This document shows, in pieces, positions 18,823 to 27,557 of a stretch of 64,000 nt of DNA. The notes under the pieces are model-generated. The model was not told the DNA's origin and did no database searches. It worked only from the letters and a program-made list of their open reading frames with translations. The position numbers and the translations under genes were made by a program. Position 1 is the stretch's first letter; the number at the start of each line of letters is the position of its first letter. Origin of the DNA: Malaciobacter marinus (GTDB taxonomy: Bacteria > Campylobacterota > Campylobacteria > Campylobacterales > Arcobacteraceae); assembly GCF_003544855.1 (NCBI RefSeq), contig NZ_CP032101.1, forward strand, positions 620,001 to 684,000. Direction: 5' to 3'.

Positions 18823-18896
18823 CGTGAGATTGGGGTGTTTTAAAAAGTTTTAAGTTCCTCAGCAAAAATAAAGTTATGATTGCTGAGTTTATATTT
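18823..18896 (+). ncRNA. candidate small RNA in the pta-ackA2 gap
   Basis: No gene lies on the plus strand here, yet the order of signals is that of a short transcript. TATAAT is at 18812-18817, with a weak TTGTAC 16 bases upstream. A G-rich stretch (GAGATTGGGGTG) follows, then an 8-bp hairpin CTCAGCAA / TTGCTGAG (18858-18887) with a T-rich tail TTTATATTTTTA. The hairpin has no U-tract in the ackA2 direction, which argues that it serves the plus strand. The predicted RNA is about 70-75 bases. It might pair with mRNA from either ackA or pta; nothing shows this. Confidence 0.35.
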
Positions 18897-20090
18897 TTAT
18901 AAATCTTTGGCTAAATTATAAGTATCATTTGCAATAACAAACTCTTCATTTGTAGGTATAACAAAAATTTTTACTTTTGATTTATTTGTATTGATTTCTC
19001 TTTTCCCTGTTTGTCTTTTTTCATTTTTTTCATTATCTAATTCAATACCCATAAAATTCAAATTTTCACAAGCTTTTTCTCTAATTATGCTTGCATTTTC
19101 TCCAACTCCTGCTGTAAAACAGATTGCATCAAGTCCACCAAGCATTCCTGCATATGCACAAATATATTTTTTGATTCGATTGCAAATCATATCAATAGCT
19201 AATATGGCTCTTTCATCACCATTTGTACTAGCTTCAATTACTTCTCTTAAATCAGAACTAATTCCAGATACACCTAAAAGACCAGATTTTTTATTTAAAT
19301 AATTAACTACATCTTGTGCACTCATTTGTTTCTTTTCCATTAAATAAGAAATAGCAGCTGGATCAATATCACCACTTCTTGTGCCCATTATTAGACCCTC
19401 AAGTGGAGTTAATCCCATTGATGTATCAATTGATTTACCATCTTTTACTGCACAAATTGATGAACCATTTCCTAAGTGACAAACTATGACTTTTGGATTG
19501 TCTTTTTTTAATAATTTATTTGCTTCTTTTGAAACAAAATGATGACTAGTTCCATGGAAACCATATTTTCTTAAAGCAAATTTTTTATAATCTTCATAAG
19601 GTACAGCGTACAAGTATGTACTTGGATCCATGGTCTGATGAAATGCAGTGTCAAAAACTGCTACATTTGGTTTTTCTTTCATTAAGTCCATACAGATTTT
19701 AATACCCATAATATGTGCGGGATTGTGTAGTGGAGCTAAAGGAACTAATCTTTCAAGTTTTGTAATTACATTTTCATCAATTATTACAGATTTTGAAAAA
19801 TATTCACCTCCATGAACAACTCTATGTCCAATTGCATCTATGTCTTTTTCTACTGAATCAATAACTTTGTGAGGTTTTGTTACTAAGGATTCTAAAACTA
19901 ATTCAATTGCTTCTTTATGTGTAGGTAAATTTACATCTTTTTTAGTTTTAGTTCCATTTGACTCAATTGCTAATCTTCCATCTACTCCAATTCTTTCAGC
20001 AACTCCTCTAGCAAATACATCATGAGTTGCATGATTCATAAGCTGAAATTTAAGAGATGAACTCCCAGCATTTAAGATTAAAACTAACAT
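18897..20090 (-). CDS. ackA: acetate kinase (copy 2)
   Basis: A second full acetate kinase, 397 residues from the ATG at 20090, with LILNAGSSSLKF, HRVVHGGEYF, DTAFHQTMD, FHGTSHHFV, HLGNGSSICAV and TAGVGENAS in the same order as copy 1. The copies are diverged along their whole length, so the duplication is old or one was acquired. The ATG at 20090 has AAAGG about 9 bases upstream; the in-frame GTG at 20099 overlaps that site. It has no pta partner beside it and no TAGCATT repeats upstream, so it is probably regulated differently from pta-ackA. Confidence 0.95.
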   Translation of the reverse strand: MLVLILNAGSSSLKFQLMNHATHDVFARGVAERIGVDGRLAIESNGTKTKKDVNLPTHKEAIELVLESLVTKPHKVIDSVEKDIDAIGHRVVHGGEYFSKSVIIDENVITKLERLVPLAPLHNPAHIMGIKICMDLMKEKPNVAVFDTAFHQTMDPSTYLYAVPYEDYKKFALRKYGFHGTSHHFVSKEANKLLKKDNPKVIVCHLGNGSSICAVKDGKSIDTSMGLTPLEGLIMGTRSGDIDPAAISYLMEKKQMSAQDVVNYLNKKSGLLGVSGISSDLREVIEASTNGDERAILAIDMICNRIKKYICAYAGMLGGLDAICFTAGVGENASIIREKACENLNFMGIELDNEKNEKRQTGKREINTNKSKVKIFVIPTNEEFVIANDTYNLAKDL

Positions 20091-20154
20091 ACATAACACC
20101 TTTCTTGAAATTTGAAAAATTATATCAAAAGGTTATGTAAAAGTAGTGTCTAAA

Positions 20155-20778
20155 TTATGTATGTCTTTTCATTTTTGCTTGATTTTTCAATTTTAAAAAC
20201 ATCATTGCAGTCATCATTGCATCATTATACGCATCATGTTTACCCATAATTGGTATTTGAAGTTCTTTCATAATAGTATCAAATCTTAAATCGATATGTC
20301 CTTGAGGAATTGTTTCTATTTTCCAATCGTAATAAATAGCAGAAACTTCTAAGGTTTTATTTGGAAGTTTTATACCAATTTTATCTTTAATATATTTATT
20401 AACCATTGCAATATCAAACTCTAAAAAGTACCCAACTAGTTTTCTATTTCCTATAAACTCTAAAAACTCTTCAATTACTTTATCAATATTTTCAGCATTT
20501 TCTAAATCACATTCTCTTATATAATGAATTTTAATTGAGTCTTCTTGTAATTTTGTTTTTGGTTTAATAAATCTAACAAATTTTTTACTAGAAACTATTG
20601 TATTATCTTTTATTATAACTGCACCAATAGATATAATATCATCAATTTTTGGATTTAATCCTGTTGTTTCACAATCAAAACATACATATTCATCTTGCTT
20701 TGGTTTATCAAATAAATAAAGATATTTTTTATCTTTTAACTTTTTTTTACTAAAATGATTTTTTATTAAACTATACAT
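20155..20778 (-). CDS. DnaQ-type 3'-5' exonuclease (copy 1, paired with a DUF294 protein)
   Basis: A 207-residue DEDDh exonuclease. Exo I is DCETTGLNP near residue 38 (Asp and Glu ligands), Exo II is GYFLEFDIAMV near 115, and Exo III is KHDAYNDAMMT near 178 (His and Asp). Nothing outside this domain would mark it as a polymerase epsilon subunit. It starts inside the last 8 bases of the upstream DUF294 gene, so the two are translationally coupled. The same pair occurs again at 25-27.4 kb. DUF294/exonuclease pairs beside acetate symporters are seen in other proteobacteria, but the substrate is not known. Confidence 0.88.
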   Translation of the reverse strand: MYSLIKNHFSKKKLKDKKYLYLFDKPKQDEYVCFDCETTGLNPKIDDIISIGAVIIKDNTIVSSKKFVRFIKPKTKLQEDSIKIHYIRECDLENAENIDKVIEEFLEFIGNRKLVGYFLEFDIAMVNKYIKDKIGIKLPNKTLEVSAIYYDWKIETIPQGHIDLRFDTIMKELQIPIMGKHDAYNDAMMTAMMFLKLKNQAKMKRHT

Positions 20779-22612
20779 AACTTAACTTGTAATGATATTC
20801 TAATTTTTTCTTTAGTTTATTAACAATTTTAAAACTATCTTTTAATAAATCTTTTTCCATAGTATTTAAATCTTCAGGATTAACATAATTATTAATCTCT
20901 TTACCTGCATCTAAATTTTGTAGATTTGATTTTAATTTTACACTTGCTAAAAAATTAAATGCTTCTTCTAACTCTTTTGAAAATTCATCATCTATAATAT
21001 TTAATTTGTTTAGCTCTTTAATCCTTTTTATAGTATTTGTTCTAAAAAGCTTATTCTCTAAGCTTAATGTTCTAATACTTTGAACAAGTATAAATATACC
21101 GCCTCTTTTTATATCAATTTCATTTTTATGTTTTTTATTTTCATTATTAAATACAAATCCATCAAAGAAACCCAATGGAACATCAAAACTAGTAATTATT
21201 TTTGCAAAATTCATATAAAAACTTTGAGAGTTTGAGCCAACTTTAAATAAGTACTCTTTTAATGATGTAAGAAGAGTTCTATCTCCACTTGCACAAATAG
21301 CATCATAAAATATTGCAAGATTCATAAAATCATCACCAGTTTTACCCATAACCCAACTATAAATAAGTTCTTTAAAATCACTAAATCTTCTGCACCAATA
21401 AGGATTTGATACCATTATATTCCCCTCACATCTTGGAAAACCAAATTCGACTAGTATTTCAGTAAATTTTCTCGCAAAATCATGAATTTGTTCATCATTT
21501 AAACTACAATCATCACTAATAATTAATGCATTATCTTGATCTGTTTTAAGTATTTGTTCCGCTCTTCCTTCACTTCCCATTACAATAAGAGCTGATTTAC
21601 CTAATAGTTCTTTAGGAGCTAATAATTCAAATATTTTATCAATTAATTTTTTATTTAATTGATTTACAAGTTTTGTGATAAAAGCAATTTTAACACCTTT
21701 TGCATTTAATGATTTAATAATTTTTAAAAATGATTTTGATGTATTTTTTAATTCTTCTAAAGTTTGAGCCTTATCTATTTCATTTGAAACAGAAAAAGTG
21801 TGAGTTGCAAAAAATGATGAAAGAGATATTTGATCAATTATTCCTACTATTTCATTGTTATTATTCTTTACAACTAATCTTTTTAAACCATGCTTTGACA
21901 TAATAAGTTGCGCATCAAATAAAAAATCATTTTCATTTATATAAATAAGACCTGTACTAGATATTTTTCCAACGCAATCATCAAAATCCATTCTATTTAA
22001 AATCACTTTTTGTCTAAAATCAGAATCAGTTACTATATAAATTTCATCTTTTTCATCTTTTAAAAGCAAAGTGGGAACTCTATGTTCTTTGATTGTTTTA
22101 GCAGCTTCATAAATTGTTGTTTTAAAAGGAACAATTATAGCTTTATGTACATTTGCATCTTTTACTTTAGCTATCATCATATTAGCTAACTCTTTATTTT
22201 TTTCATGAAGAGTATTATTATTTAATTTTTCTGAAATTGATTGAAAAAAATAACTTTCCATTTTATGATTTTCATGTAAGATTTTTAAAAATATTTTTCT
22301 TGGAAGTGCATAACATATTGTCTCTTCTGCAGTAATAAAGGTATTCTTTGAATAGTTTTCTATTAATGAAATTGGATCAAAAAATTCATTTATTGAATAA
22401 ATAGATAATACTTCTTCACTATTTTTTTCTTGAACAATCCCTTTCATTATTAGATATAAGTTTTCAGGATTTTTATCTTTTTCTTGAATAATTTGATTTT
22501 TTTTAAAATACATAATGTCTAAATTTTGACTAAATTCTTCCATTTGTGTTTTATTTAGTTGGTCAAATGGATATATAGTTTTTAAAAAGTTAATTTGTTC
22601 TTGAATACTCAT
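20771..22612 (-). CDS. cNMP-binding/CBS/DUF294 nucleotidyltransferase-like protein (copy 1)
   Basis: A 613-residue soluble signalling protein. Order: a cyclic-nucleotide-binding-like domain (about 8-135), a CBS-domain pair (about 150-272), a DUF294 nucleotidyltransferase-like domain with MGSEGRAEQ and TDQDNALII (about 310-450), and a helical DUF294 C-terminal domain (about 470-610). The nucleotidyltransferase G-S and D-x-D positions are kept. GlnD/GlnE-like transfer of a nucleotide is the usual speculation, but no target is established. AGAAGAG precedes the ATG. It is the first gene of a two-gene unit with the exonuclease and lies next to the actP-type symporter operon, downstream of its terminator. 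Confidence 0.85.
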   Translation of the reverse strand: MSIQEQINFLKTIYPFDQLNKTQMEEFSQNLDIMYFKKNQIIQEKDKNPENLYLIMKGIVQEKNSEEVLSIYSINEFFDPISLIENYSKNTFITAEETICYALPRKIFLKILHENHKMESYFFQSISEKLNNNTLHEKNKELANMMIAKVKDANVHKAIIVPFKTTIYEAAKTIKEHRVPTLLLKDEKDEIYIVTDSDFRQKVILNRMDFDDCVGKISSTGLIYINENDFLFDAQLIMSKHGLKRLVVKNNNNEIVGIIDQISLSSFFATHTFSVSNEIDKAQTLEELKNTSKSFLKIIKSLNAKGVKIAFITKLVNQLNKKLIDKIFELLAPKELLGKSALIVMGSEGRAEQILKTDQDNALIISDDCSLNDEQIHDFARKFTEILVEFGFPRCEGNIMVSNPYWCRRFSDFKELIYSWVMGKTGDDFMNLAIFYDAICASGDRTLLTSLKEYLFKVGSNSQSFYMNFAKIITSFDVPLGFFDGFVFNNENKKHKNEIDIKRGGIFILVQSIRTLSLENKLFRTNTIKRIKELNKLNIIDDEFSKELEEAFNFLASVKLKSNLQNLDAGKEINNYVNPEDLNTMEKDLLKDSFKIVNKLKKKLEYHYKLSYV

Positions 22613-22743
22613 ATGCTCTTCTTTATTTTAAGTTATGTAAAAATTATTTAAAGATTAGCATATAAAAAATGATAGAAAACTGAGAAAATTATTAATAAAT
22701 AAAACTGTTATAGTTAAGTTTAAAAGTGTTTCGTTTGGTAAAG

Positions 22744-22775
22744 TGTTACAAAGAAGCTCAAGCTTCTTTGTAACA
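22744..22775 (-). terminator. terminator after the first acetate symporter
   Basis: Perfect long stem TGTTACAAAGAAGCT / AGCTTCTTTGTAACA (15 bp, of which the innermost AGCT bases probably form the loop), ending 10 bases before the symporter stop at 22786. It isolates the symporter from the DUF294 unit. Confidence 0.75.
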
Positions 22776-22785
22776 TTAGAACTTT

Positions 22786-24438
22786 TTAGTGATCAACTGC
22801 ACCTTCAGCACCAAAACCAGTTTCAGCTCTTATACTTTGAGCCTCAAAAGCTTTTTGTTCATCTTTTGCTCTTTGAGAATTATCAGTAATTGAAAAAAAC
22901 CAAATTGCAATAAATGCTGTTGATACAGAGAATAGTGCAGGGTATTTATAAGGGAAAATCGCTTCTTCATTTCCTAATATATCTACCCAAACAATTGGCC
23001 CTATAATAACTAAAATAACAGCAGTTAATAAACCAATAAATCCACCAATAACTGCACCTCTTGTAGTAAGTTTTCTCCAATAAATTGATAAAAATAAAAT
23101 TGGAAAGTTTGCAGATGCAGCAATTGCAAATGCAAGTCCTACCATAAAGGCAATATTCTGTTGTTCAAATGCAATACCTAATACTACACCAATTACACCA
23201 ATAATAATAACAGCTCTTTTAGAAATTTTAATCTCTTGTTCTTCTGTTGCATTTGGATTAATAACTGATGCATAAATATCATGTGAAATAGCACTAGCAC
23301 CAGCTAGAGTAAGACCAGAAACAACTGCTAAAATAGTAGCAAAAGCAACTGCTGAAATAAATCCTAAAAATACATTTCCACCAACCATATGAGATAAGTG
23401 AATTGCTGCCATATTATTTCCACCAAATAACTTACCATCAACAAAGTATTGTGCACCTGCATCTGAGTTTAAAAATACAATTGCACCAAGACCAATTACA
23501 GCAATTACTAGATAAAAATAACCAATTAATCCAGTAGCATATACAACAGATTTTCTAGCCTCTTTAGCATTTCCAACAGTAAAAAATCTCATAAGAACAT
23601 GAGGAAGACCAGCAGTACCAAGCATAAGCGCCATACCAAGTGAAATAGCTGAAATTGGATCAGTTATAAATCCACCAGGAGCCATAATAGCTTGTCCTTT
23701 TGTATGTGTTTCAACAGCTTTAGCAGCTAATGCTTCAAAACTAAATCCAAAGTGACTTAAAACCATAAATCCCATAAAAGAAACACCAGATAAAAGTAAT
23801 ATAGCTTTGATAATTTGAACCCAAGTAGTTGCTAGCATACCACCAAAAGTAACATAAATAATCATCATTACACCAACTAATACAACTGCATATTCATATT
23901 CTAAGCCAAACAATACTTGTATAAGTTTACCTGAACCTACCATTTGTGCAATAAGATATAAAATAACAACTGAAAGTGAACCAAATGCAGCTAATGTTCT
24001 AATCTCTTTTTGACCTAATCTATAAGCAGCAATATCTGCAAATGTAAATTTTCCTAGGTTTCTTAATTTTTCAGCCATTAAAAATAAAATAACAGGCCAA
24101 CCAACTAAAAATCCAACTGCATAAATAAGACCATCATAACCACTTAAATATACAAGACCAGAAATACCTAAAAATGAAGCAGCTGACATATAATCACCTG
24201 CAATTGCCATACCATTTTGGAATCCGCTAATTCCACCACCAGCTGTATAAAAATCACTTGCAGATTTTGTTCTTCTAGCTGCCCAATATGTAATACCTAA
24301 TGTACCCATAACAAATACAAAAAACATAATAATTGCTGGAATATTTAATTCCCTTTTTGTTGCCTCAAAACTTGCATCTCCTGCTGCAAAAAGCGAAACT
24401 GCAAATAGTGTTGTTAATAATATTAAAATTCTACTCAT
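22786..24438 (-). CDS. actP: sodium:solute symporter, ActP-type acetate permease (copy 1)
   Basis: An inner-membrane Na+/acetate-type cotransporter of the SSS family, 550 residues with about 13-14 membrane helices. An N-terminal signal-like helix (residues 1-19) ends near FAAGDAS. The family core [20 protein letters not shown] is near 62-81. A small DUF485 protein is encoded immediately upstream, sharing the TAATG stop/start, as in E. coli yjcH-actP. The neighbouring pta and ackA support acetate as a substrate, but other short carboxylates cannot be excluded. Two TAGCATT heptamers 11 bases apart lie upstream of the operon. Confidence 0.9.
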   Translation of the reverse strand: MSRILILLTTLFAVSLFAAGDASFEATKRELNIPAIIMFFVFVMGTLGITYWAARRTKSASDFYTAGGGISGFQNGMAIAGDYMSAASFLGISGLVYLSGYDGLIYAVGFLVGWPVILFLMAEKLRNLGKFTFADIAAYRLGQKEIRTLAAFGSLSVVILYLIAQMVGSGKLIQVLFGLEYEYAVVLVGVMMIIYVTFGGMLATTWVQIIKAILLLSGVSFMGFMVLSHFGFSFEALAAKAVETHTKGQAIMAPGGFITDPISAISLGMALMLGTAGLPHVLMRFFTVGNAKEARKSVVYATGLIGYFYLVIAVIGLGAIVFLNSDAGAQYFVDGKLFGGNNMAAIHLSHMVGGNVFLGFISAVAFATILAVVSGLTLAGASAISHDIYASVINPNATEEQEIKISKRAVIIIGVIGVVLGIAFEQQNIAFMVGLAFAIAASANFPILFLSIYWRKLTTRGAVIGGFIGLLTAVILVIIGPIVWVDILGNEEAIFPYKYPALFSVSTAFIAIWFFSITDNSQRAKDEQKAFEAQSIRAETGFGAEGAVDH

Positions 24439-24752
24439 TATAACTCATCCTTTACATCTTCTTTTACTTGATTTGTTAAATCTTCAAACTCACCATTTGC
24501 TCTTCTTACATAAATTAAAGTTGTAATAAAACTAATTATAATAATTGCTCCTCCAATAGGATATCCTATTGTCATAACACCCTCTCCAGTTTTAATTCCC
24601 ATAATGCTTGGATTAAATGCAATTACTAAAATATATGCATAAAACATTACTAAAACTAAGATTCCTAACTTTAGTGCAAAACCAGTTCTTTTTGATACTA
24701 GTTCTTGATATTTTGGGTTAGATTTTATTTTTTCTACTAACTCATCATTCAT
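24438..24752 (-). CDS. DUF485-family small membrane protein (YjcH-like)
   Basis: A 104-residue protein with two membrane segments (about residues 28-48 and 62-82) and a conserved N-terminus [19 protein letters not shown]485 proteins are the usual partner of ActP-type symporters and are thought to be accessory subunits. The stop overlaps the symporter start (TAATG). The transcript presumably begins in the 244-base region upstream, which carries the 11-bp-spaced repeats. Confidence 0.9.
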   Translation of the reverse strand: MNDELVEKIKSNPKYQELVSKRTGFALKLGILVLVMFYAYILVIAFNPSIMGIKTGEGVMTIGYPIGGAIIIISFITTLIYVRRANGEFEDLTNQVKEDVKDEL

Positions 24753-24835
24753 ACTTTCCTCCTAAGTTTAGTGAATAATTCTATACTAATTAGCCTAATT
24801 ATAAAGCTGTCTAAAGTACCTTAAAATCGACTTCG

Positions 24836-24853
24836 TAGCATTAAAATAGCATT
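24836..24853 (-). promoter_or_regulatory. paired heptamer repeats upstream of the DUF485-actP operon
   Basis: Two perfect TAGCATT heptamers (24836-24842 and 24847-24853, plus-strand reading) with start points exactly 11 bases apart, as upstream of pta. Two TATAAT elements on the operon strand flank them: one at 24798-24803 (32 bases downstream of the repeats) and one at 24870-24875 (upstream). Which promoter is used decides whether binding would activate or repress; the sequence does not tell. Confidence 0.55.
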
Positions 24854-24996
24854 GGCTATCTAGTATTTGATTATACATATAAATAATGTTTTGTGCTAGA
24901 AGTGAGTAGGGCTTTAAGTGAAATTTAAACCTGTAAAGGAGTATGAGTAACTTTTTGTAACTAAAGTGTATGAATTGTGTAAAAACGTATGTTTTA

Positions 24997-25629
24997 TTAG
25001 TTGGTATAAAATGTAGTTTTTGCTGGAGTTTTATCTTTTAATTTCAAAAATATCATTGAAGTCATAATAGCATCATTTAATGCATCGTGTTTTCCAAGTT
25101 CTGGAATATTTAATTCTTTCATAATTGTATCAAACTTTAAATCAACAAATTCGTACTCACTTGAACGTTTTTTTGTTTTATAATACATAGATGATACTTC
25201 AATACTTTCATTGGGAATTTTTATACCAATATATTTTTTTGTATATTTAGAAATCATTGCAATATCAAACTTTATATAATATCCTACAATAGGTCTTGCA
25301 CCAATAAACTCAAGGAGTTTTAATATTGCTATTTTTGGTTCACTTGCATTTTCTAAATCAATTGGTCTAATTTGATGAATTTTAATTGATTCTACATTTA
25401 CATTAGAAGAGGGTTTTACAAATATATTGAAATTTTTTCTAAAAATGATTTTATTATCTTTTATTAAGACAGCACCAATAGATAATATTTCATCTTTTCT
25501 TGGTTTTAGTCCTGTTGTTTCACAATCAAGGCATATATATTCACCCTTTGGAGGCTCATCAAATAAATATAAAAAACTTTTATCTTTTAAAGATTTTTTT
25601 TGAAGATATTTAATTAAATTCTTAATCAT
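24997..25629 (-). CDS. DnaQ-type 3'-5' exonuclease (copy 2, paired with a DUF294 protein)
   Basis: A 210-residue paralogue of the exonuclease at 20.2-20.8 kb. DEDDh motifs are intact: DCETTGLKP near residue 37, GYYIKFDIAMI near 116 and KHDALNDAIMT near 184. It shares a TAATG stop/start overlap with the DUF294 gene upstream, so coupling is even tighter than in copy 1. The two exonucleases match over their full length with many substitutions, so the duplicated pair is not recent. Role unknown. Confidence 0.87.
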   Translation of the reverse strand: MIKNLIKYLQKKSLKDKSFLYLFDEPPKGEYICLDCETTGLKPRKDEILSIGAVLIKDNKIIFRKNFNIFVKPSSNVNVESIKIHQIRPIDLENASEPKIAILKLLEFIGARPIVGYYIKFDIAMISKYTKKYIGIKIPNESIEVSSMYYKTKKRSSEYEFVDLKFDTIMKELNIPELGKHDALNDAIMTSMIFLKLKDKTPAKTTFYTN

Positions 25630-27443
25630 TACAAAATCTTATCAATTTTAAATGAATAGATAATAAACTTCTTAAAAGCAAGTACTATTTTAAAACTATC
25701 TTTTAGTAAATCTCTTTCAATTTTACTAAGTTTATGAGTATCAATTTCATTATTTATTTTTGTTTTATTGTTGTTTTGTTCTAATTGTGATTTTAACCTT
25801 AAAGTGCTCAATACTTCAAAAGCTTCAATTAATTCATTTGCTAACTCAGTATCAATAACTTTCTTATCTTGTAAAATTTTAATTCTTTTAACTGTTGTTG
25901 TTTCTCTTATCTTTTCTCTTAAAGCTAAACTTCTAACTCCTTGTACAATTGGAAAAACACCAGTTTTTTTAATATCTATTTGATGGCTTTTTGTCATAAA
26001 ATTTGCAACTGTAGTTGGAGTATCAAAAGTTAAAGTAGCTTTTGCAAAATATGCTAGGAAAACATCTTTATCGTGAAGTTTATTAAATAAATAGTCTTTT
26101 AAGTTTATTAATAATTCTTTATCTCCAGCTACTGCAAAAGAATCAAAAAATATTGCTAGATCCATATAGTTTTGCATATCTGGTGCTTCTATCCATCTTT
26201 TTGTCTCTTTTTCATAATCTTTTACACTTTTACACCAAAAAGGATTTGAAACCATAATATTACCCTCGCATGGAGGATATCCAAAATCTATTAAAGTTTT
26301 TGTCATAGTATTCATATAAGTTCTATACTGCTCAATATCAACATCATTTCTAATAATAAGAGCATTATCTTGATCTGTTTTGACTATTTGTTCATTTCTT
26401 CCCTCACTTCCCATAACCATAAAACATGCATCTTTTTGAAGATTTTGTGGAACAATAAGTTGATATAATTTTTTATAAACTTTTATATTTAATTGACCAA
26501 TTAAGTTTGATATATGATTAACTTTCACACCTTTTGATTGCAATGCTTTTATAATATTTAATAAATCACTGCTAGCAGATTTTAAGTCTTTTATTGTTTT
26601 TGCTTTTTTTATTTGAGTATCAACAACAAAAGTATGGTTTGCAAAATGTGAAAGGACATCAAGTTGTTCTAATATTCCTACTAATTCATTTTTATTATTT
26701 GTTACTCCAACTCTTTTTATGCCTTTTTTTATTAGCAATGTTAAAGCTTCAAATAAATAATCATCATTTGATACTGTAAGTAAAGGAAATATTGCTATAT
26801 CTTCAACATATATTGATAAATCTCTTCCTTTTAATAAAACTTGCATTTTAAGTAATGAATCTGTAATTATTCCATATTCATCATCTTTTTGTACAATAAT
26901 AGTTGAAGTTTTAAATTCAATTGATTTTGCAATTGCATTTGTTAATGTTGTTTTACCTTGGACAATACACGGTTCATGAATTAGTGTATCTTCAACTCTT
27001 GCAATCATAAAAGAAGATAATTCAGATGTATATTCTTTTGTTTTTAGTGTTTGAATTTTGTTTACTAAATTGTTTAAGAAAAAATCTTTAAACTCATTAT
27101 TTTGTTCTATAAGATTTAAAAAAGTATTTCTTTCAAGTTCATAACAGATTAAATCTTCTTGAACTCTAAAAGTGCTTTTAGTTTTTGAATATATAAGTGA
27201 ATTAGCATCAAAAGAGTCTTCATGATGATAATCCATAACAAGCTGTTCATCTCTATATTCATGAACAGAGCCTTTTATAATAACAAAAAAATAGTTTGAA
27301 ATATTCTCAGGATTAATTAAAGTAGTATCTTTAGGATAGTAAGCTATATCCATATTATTAATACAAATATCCATTTGCTTTTCATTTAATACTTCAAAGG
27401 GATGAATTTTTGATAAAAATGCTTGTTGGTCACGAAGACTCAT
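25629..27443 (-). CDS. cNMP-binding/CBS/DUF294 nucleotidyltransferase-like protein (copy 2)
   Basis: A 604-residue paralogue of the protein at 20.8-22.6 kb with the same order of domains: cyclic-nucleotide-binding-like (about 8-130), CBS pair (about 148-270), nucleotidyltransferase-like core with MGSEGRNEQ and TDQDNALII (about 310-445), helical C-terminal domain. It starts with ATG behind AAAGGAT. The upstream region contains an inverted TAGCATT pair and a weak 11-bp-spaced direct pair. It sits beside the second, DUF4212-type symporter operon, so each symporter has its own DUF294/exonuclease pair. Confidence 0.85.
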   Translation of the reverse strand: MSLRDQQAFLSKIHPFEVLNEKQMDICINNMDIAYYPKDTTLINPENISNYFFVIIKGSVHEYRDEQLVMDYHHEDSFDANSLIYSKTKSTFRVQEDLICYELERNTFLNLIEQNNEFKDFFLNNLVNKIQTLKTKEYTSELSSFMIARVEDTLIHEPCIVQGKTTLTNAIAKSIEFKTSTIIVQKDDEYGIITDSLLKMQVLLKGRDLSIYVEDIAIFPLLTVSNDDYLFEALTLLIKKGIKRVGVTNNKNELVGILEQLDVLSHFANHTFVVDTQIKKAKTIKDLKSASSDLLNIIKALQSKGVKVNHISNLIGQLNIKVYKKLYQLIVPQNLQKDACFMVMGSEGRNEQIVKTDQDNALIIRNDVDIEQYRTYMNTMTKTLIDFGYPPCEGNIMVSNPFWCKSVKDYEKETKRWIEAPDMQNYMDLAIFFDSFAVAGDKELLINLKDYLFNKLHDKDVFLAYFAKATLTFDTPTTVANFMTKSHQIDIKKTGVFPIVQGVRSLALREKIRETTTVKRIKILQDKKVIDTELANELIEAFEVLSTLRLKSQLEQNNNKTKINNEIDTHKLSKIERDLLKDSFKIVLAFKKFIIYSFKIDKIL

Positions 27444-27458
27444 TTTTTATCCTTTACA

Positions 27459-27513
27459 TAGCATTTTTTAATGCTAATTATCTATATATCTAATATAGAA
27501 GTAATATGGCATT
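27459..27513 (-). promoter_or_regulatory. heptamer repeats upstream of the second DUF294 gene
   Basis: Within the leader close to the ATG, TAGCATT (27459) and its reverse complement AATGCTA (27470) form an inverted pair with start points 11 bases apart. Further upstream TAGAAGT (27496) and TGGCATT (27507) form a degenerate direct pair, again 11 apart. A GATAAT -10-like element lies 13 bases downstream of the direct pair. This is the weakest of the four repeat-bearing regions. Confidence 0.4.
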
Positions 27514-27525
27514 AAAGAATACTAT

Positions 27526-27551
27526 AAAAAGCCGGTTAATCCCGACTTTTT
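27526..27551 (-). terminator. terminator after the second acetate-type symporter
   Basis: Read on the minus strand this is AAAAAGTCGG / CCGGCTTTTT with a 6-base loop, complete if one U:G pair is allowed; on the plus strand the same position is a C:A mismatch. It therefore fits the symporter transcript, which ends at 27558. Confidence 0.75.
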
Positions 27552-27557
27552 AATAGT

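Noticed and set aside
18897-20090. Second acetate kinase as butyrate or propionate kinase
   Set aside because: All acetate-kinase motifs match those of copy 1; there is no sequence reason to prefer another acid.
22656-22662. TAGCATA upstream of the first DUF294 gene as a fifth regulator site
   Set aside because: Only a single half-site; no partner at 11 bases in either direction, so chance is a sufficient explanation.
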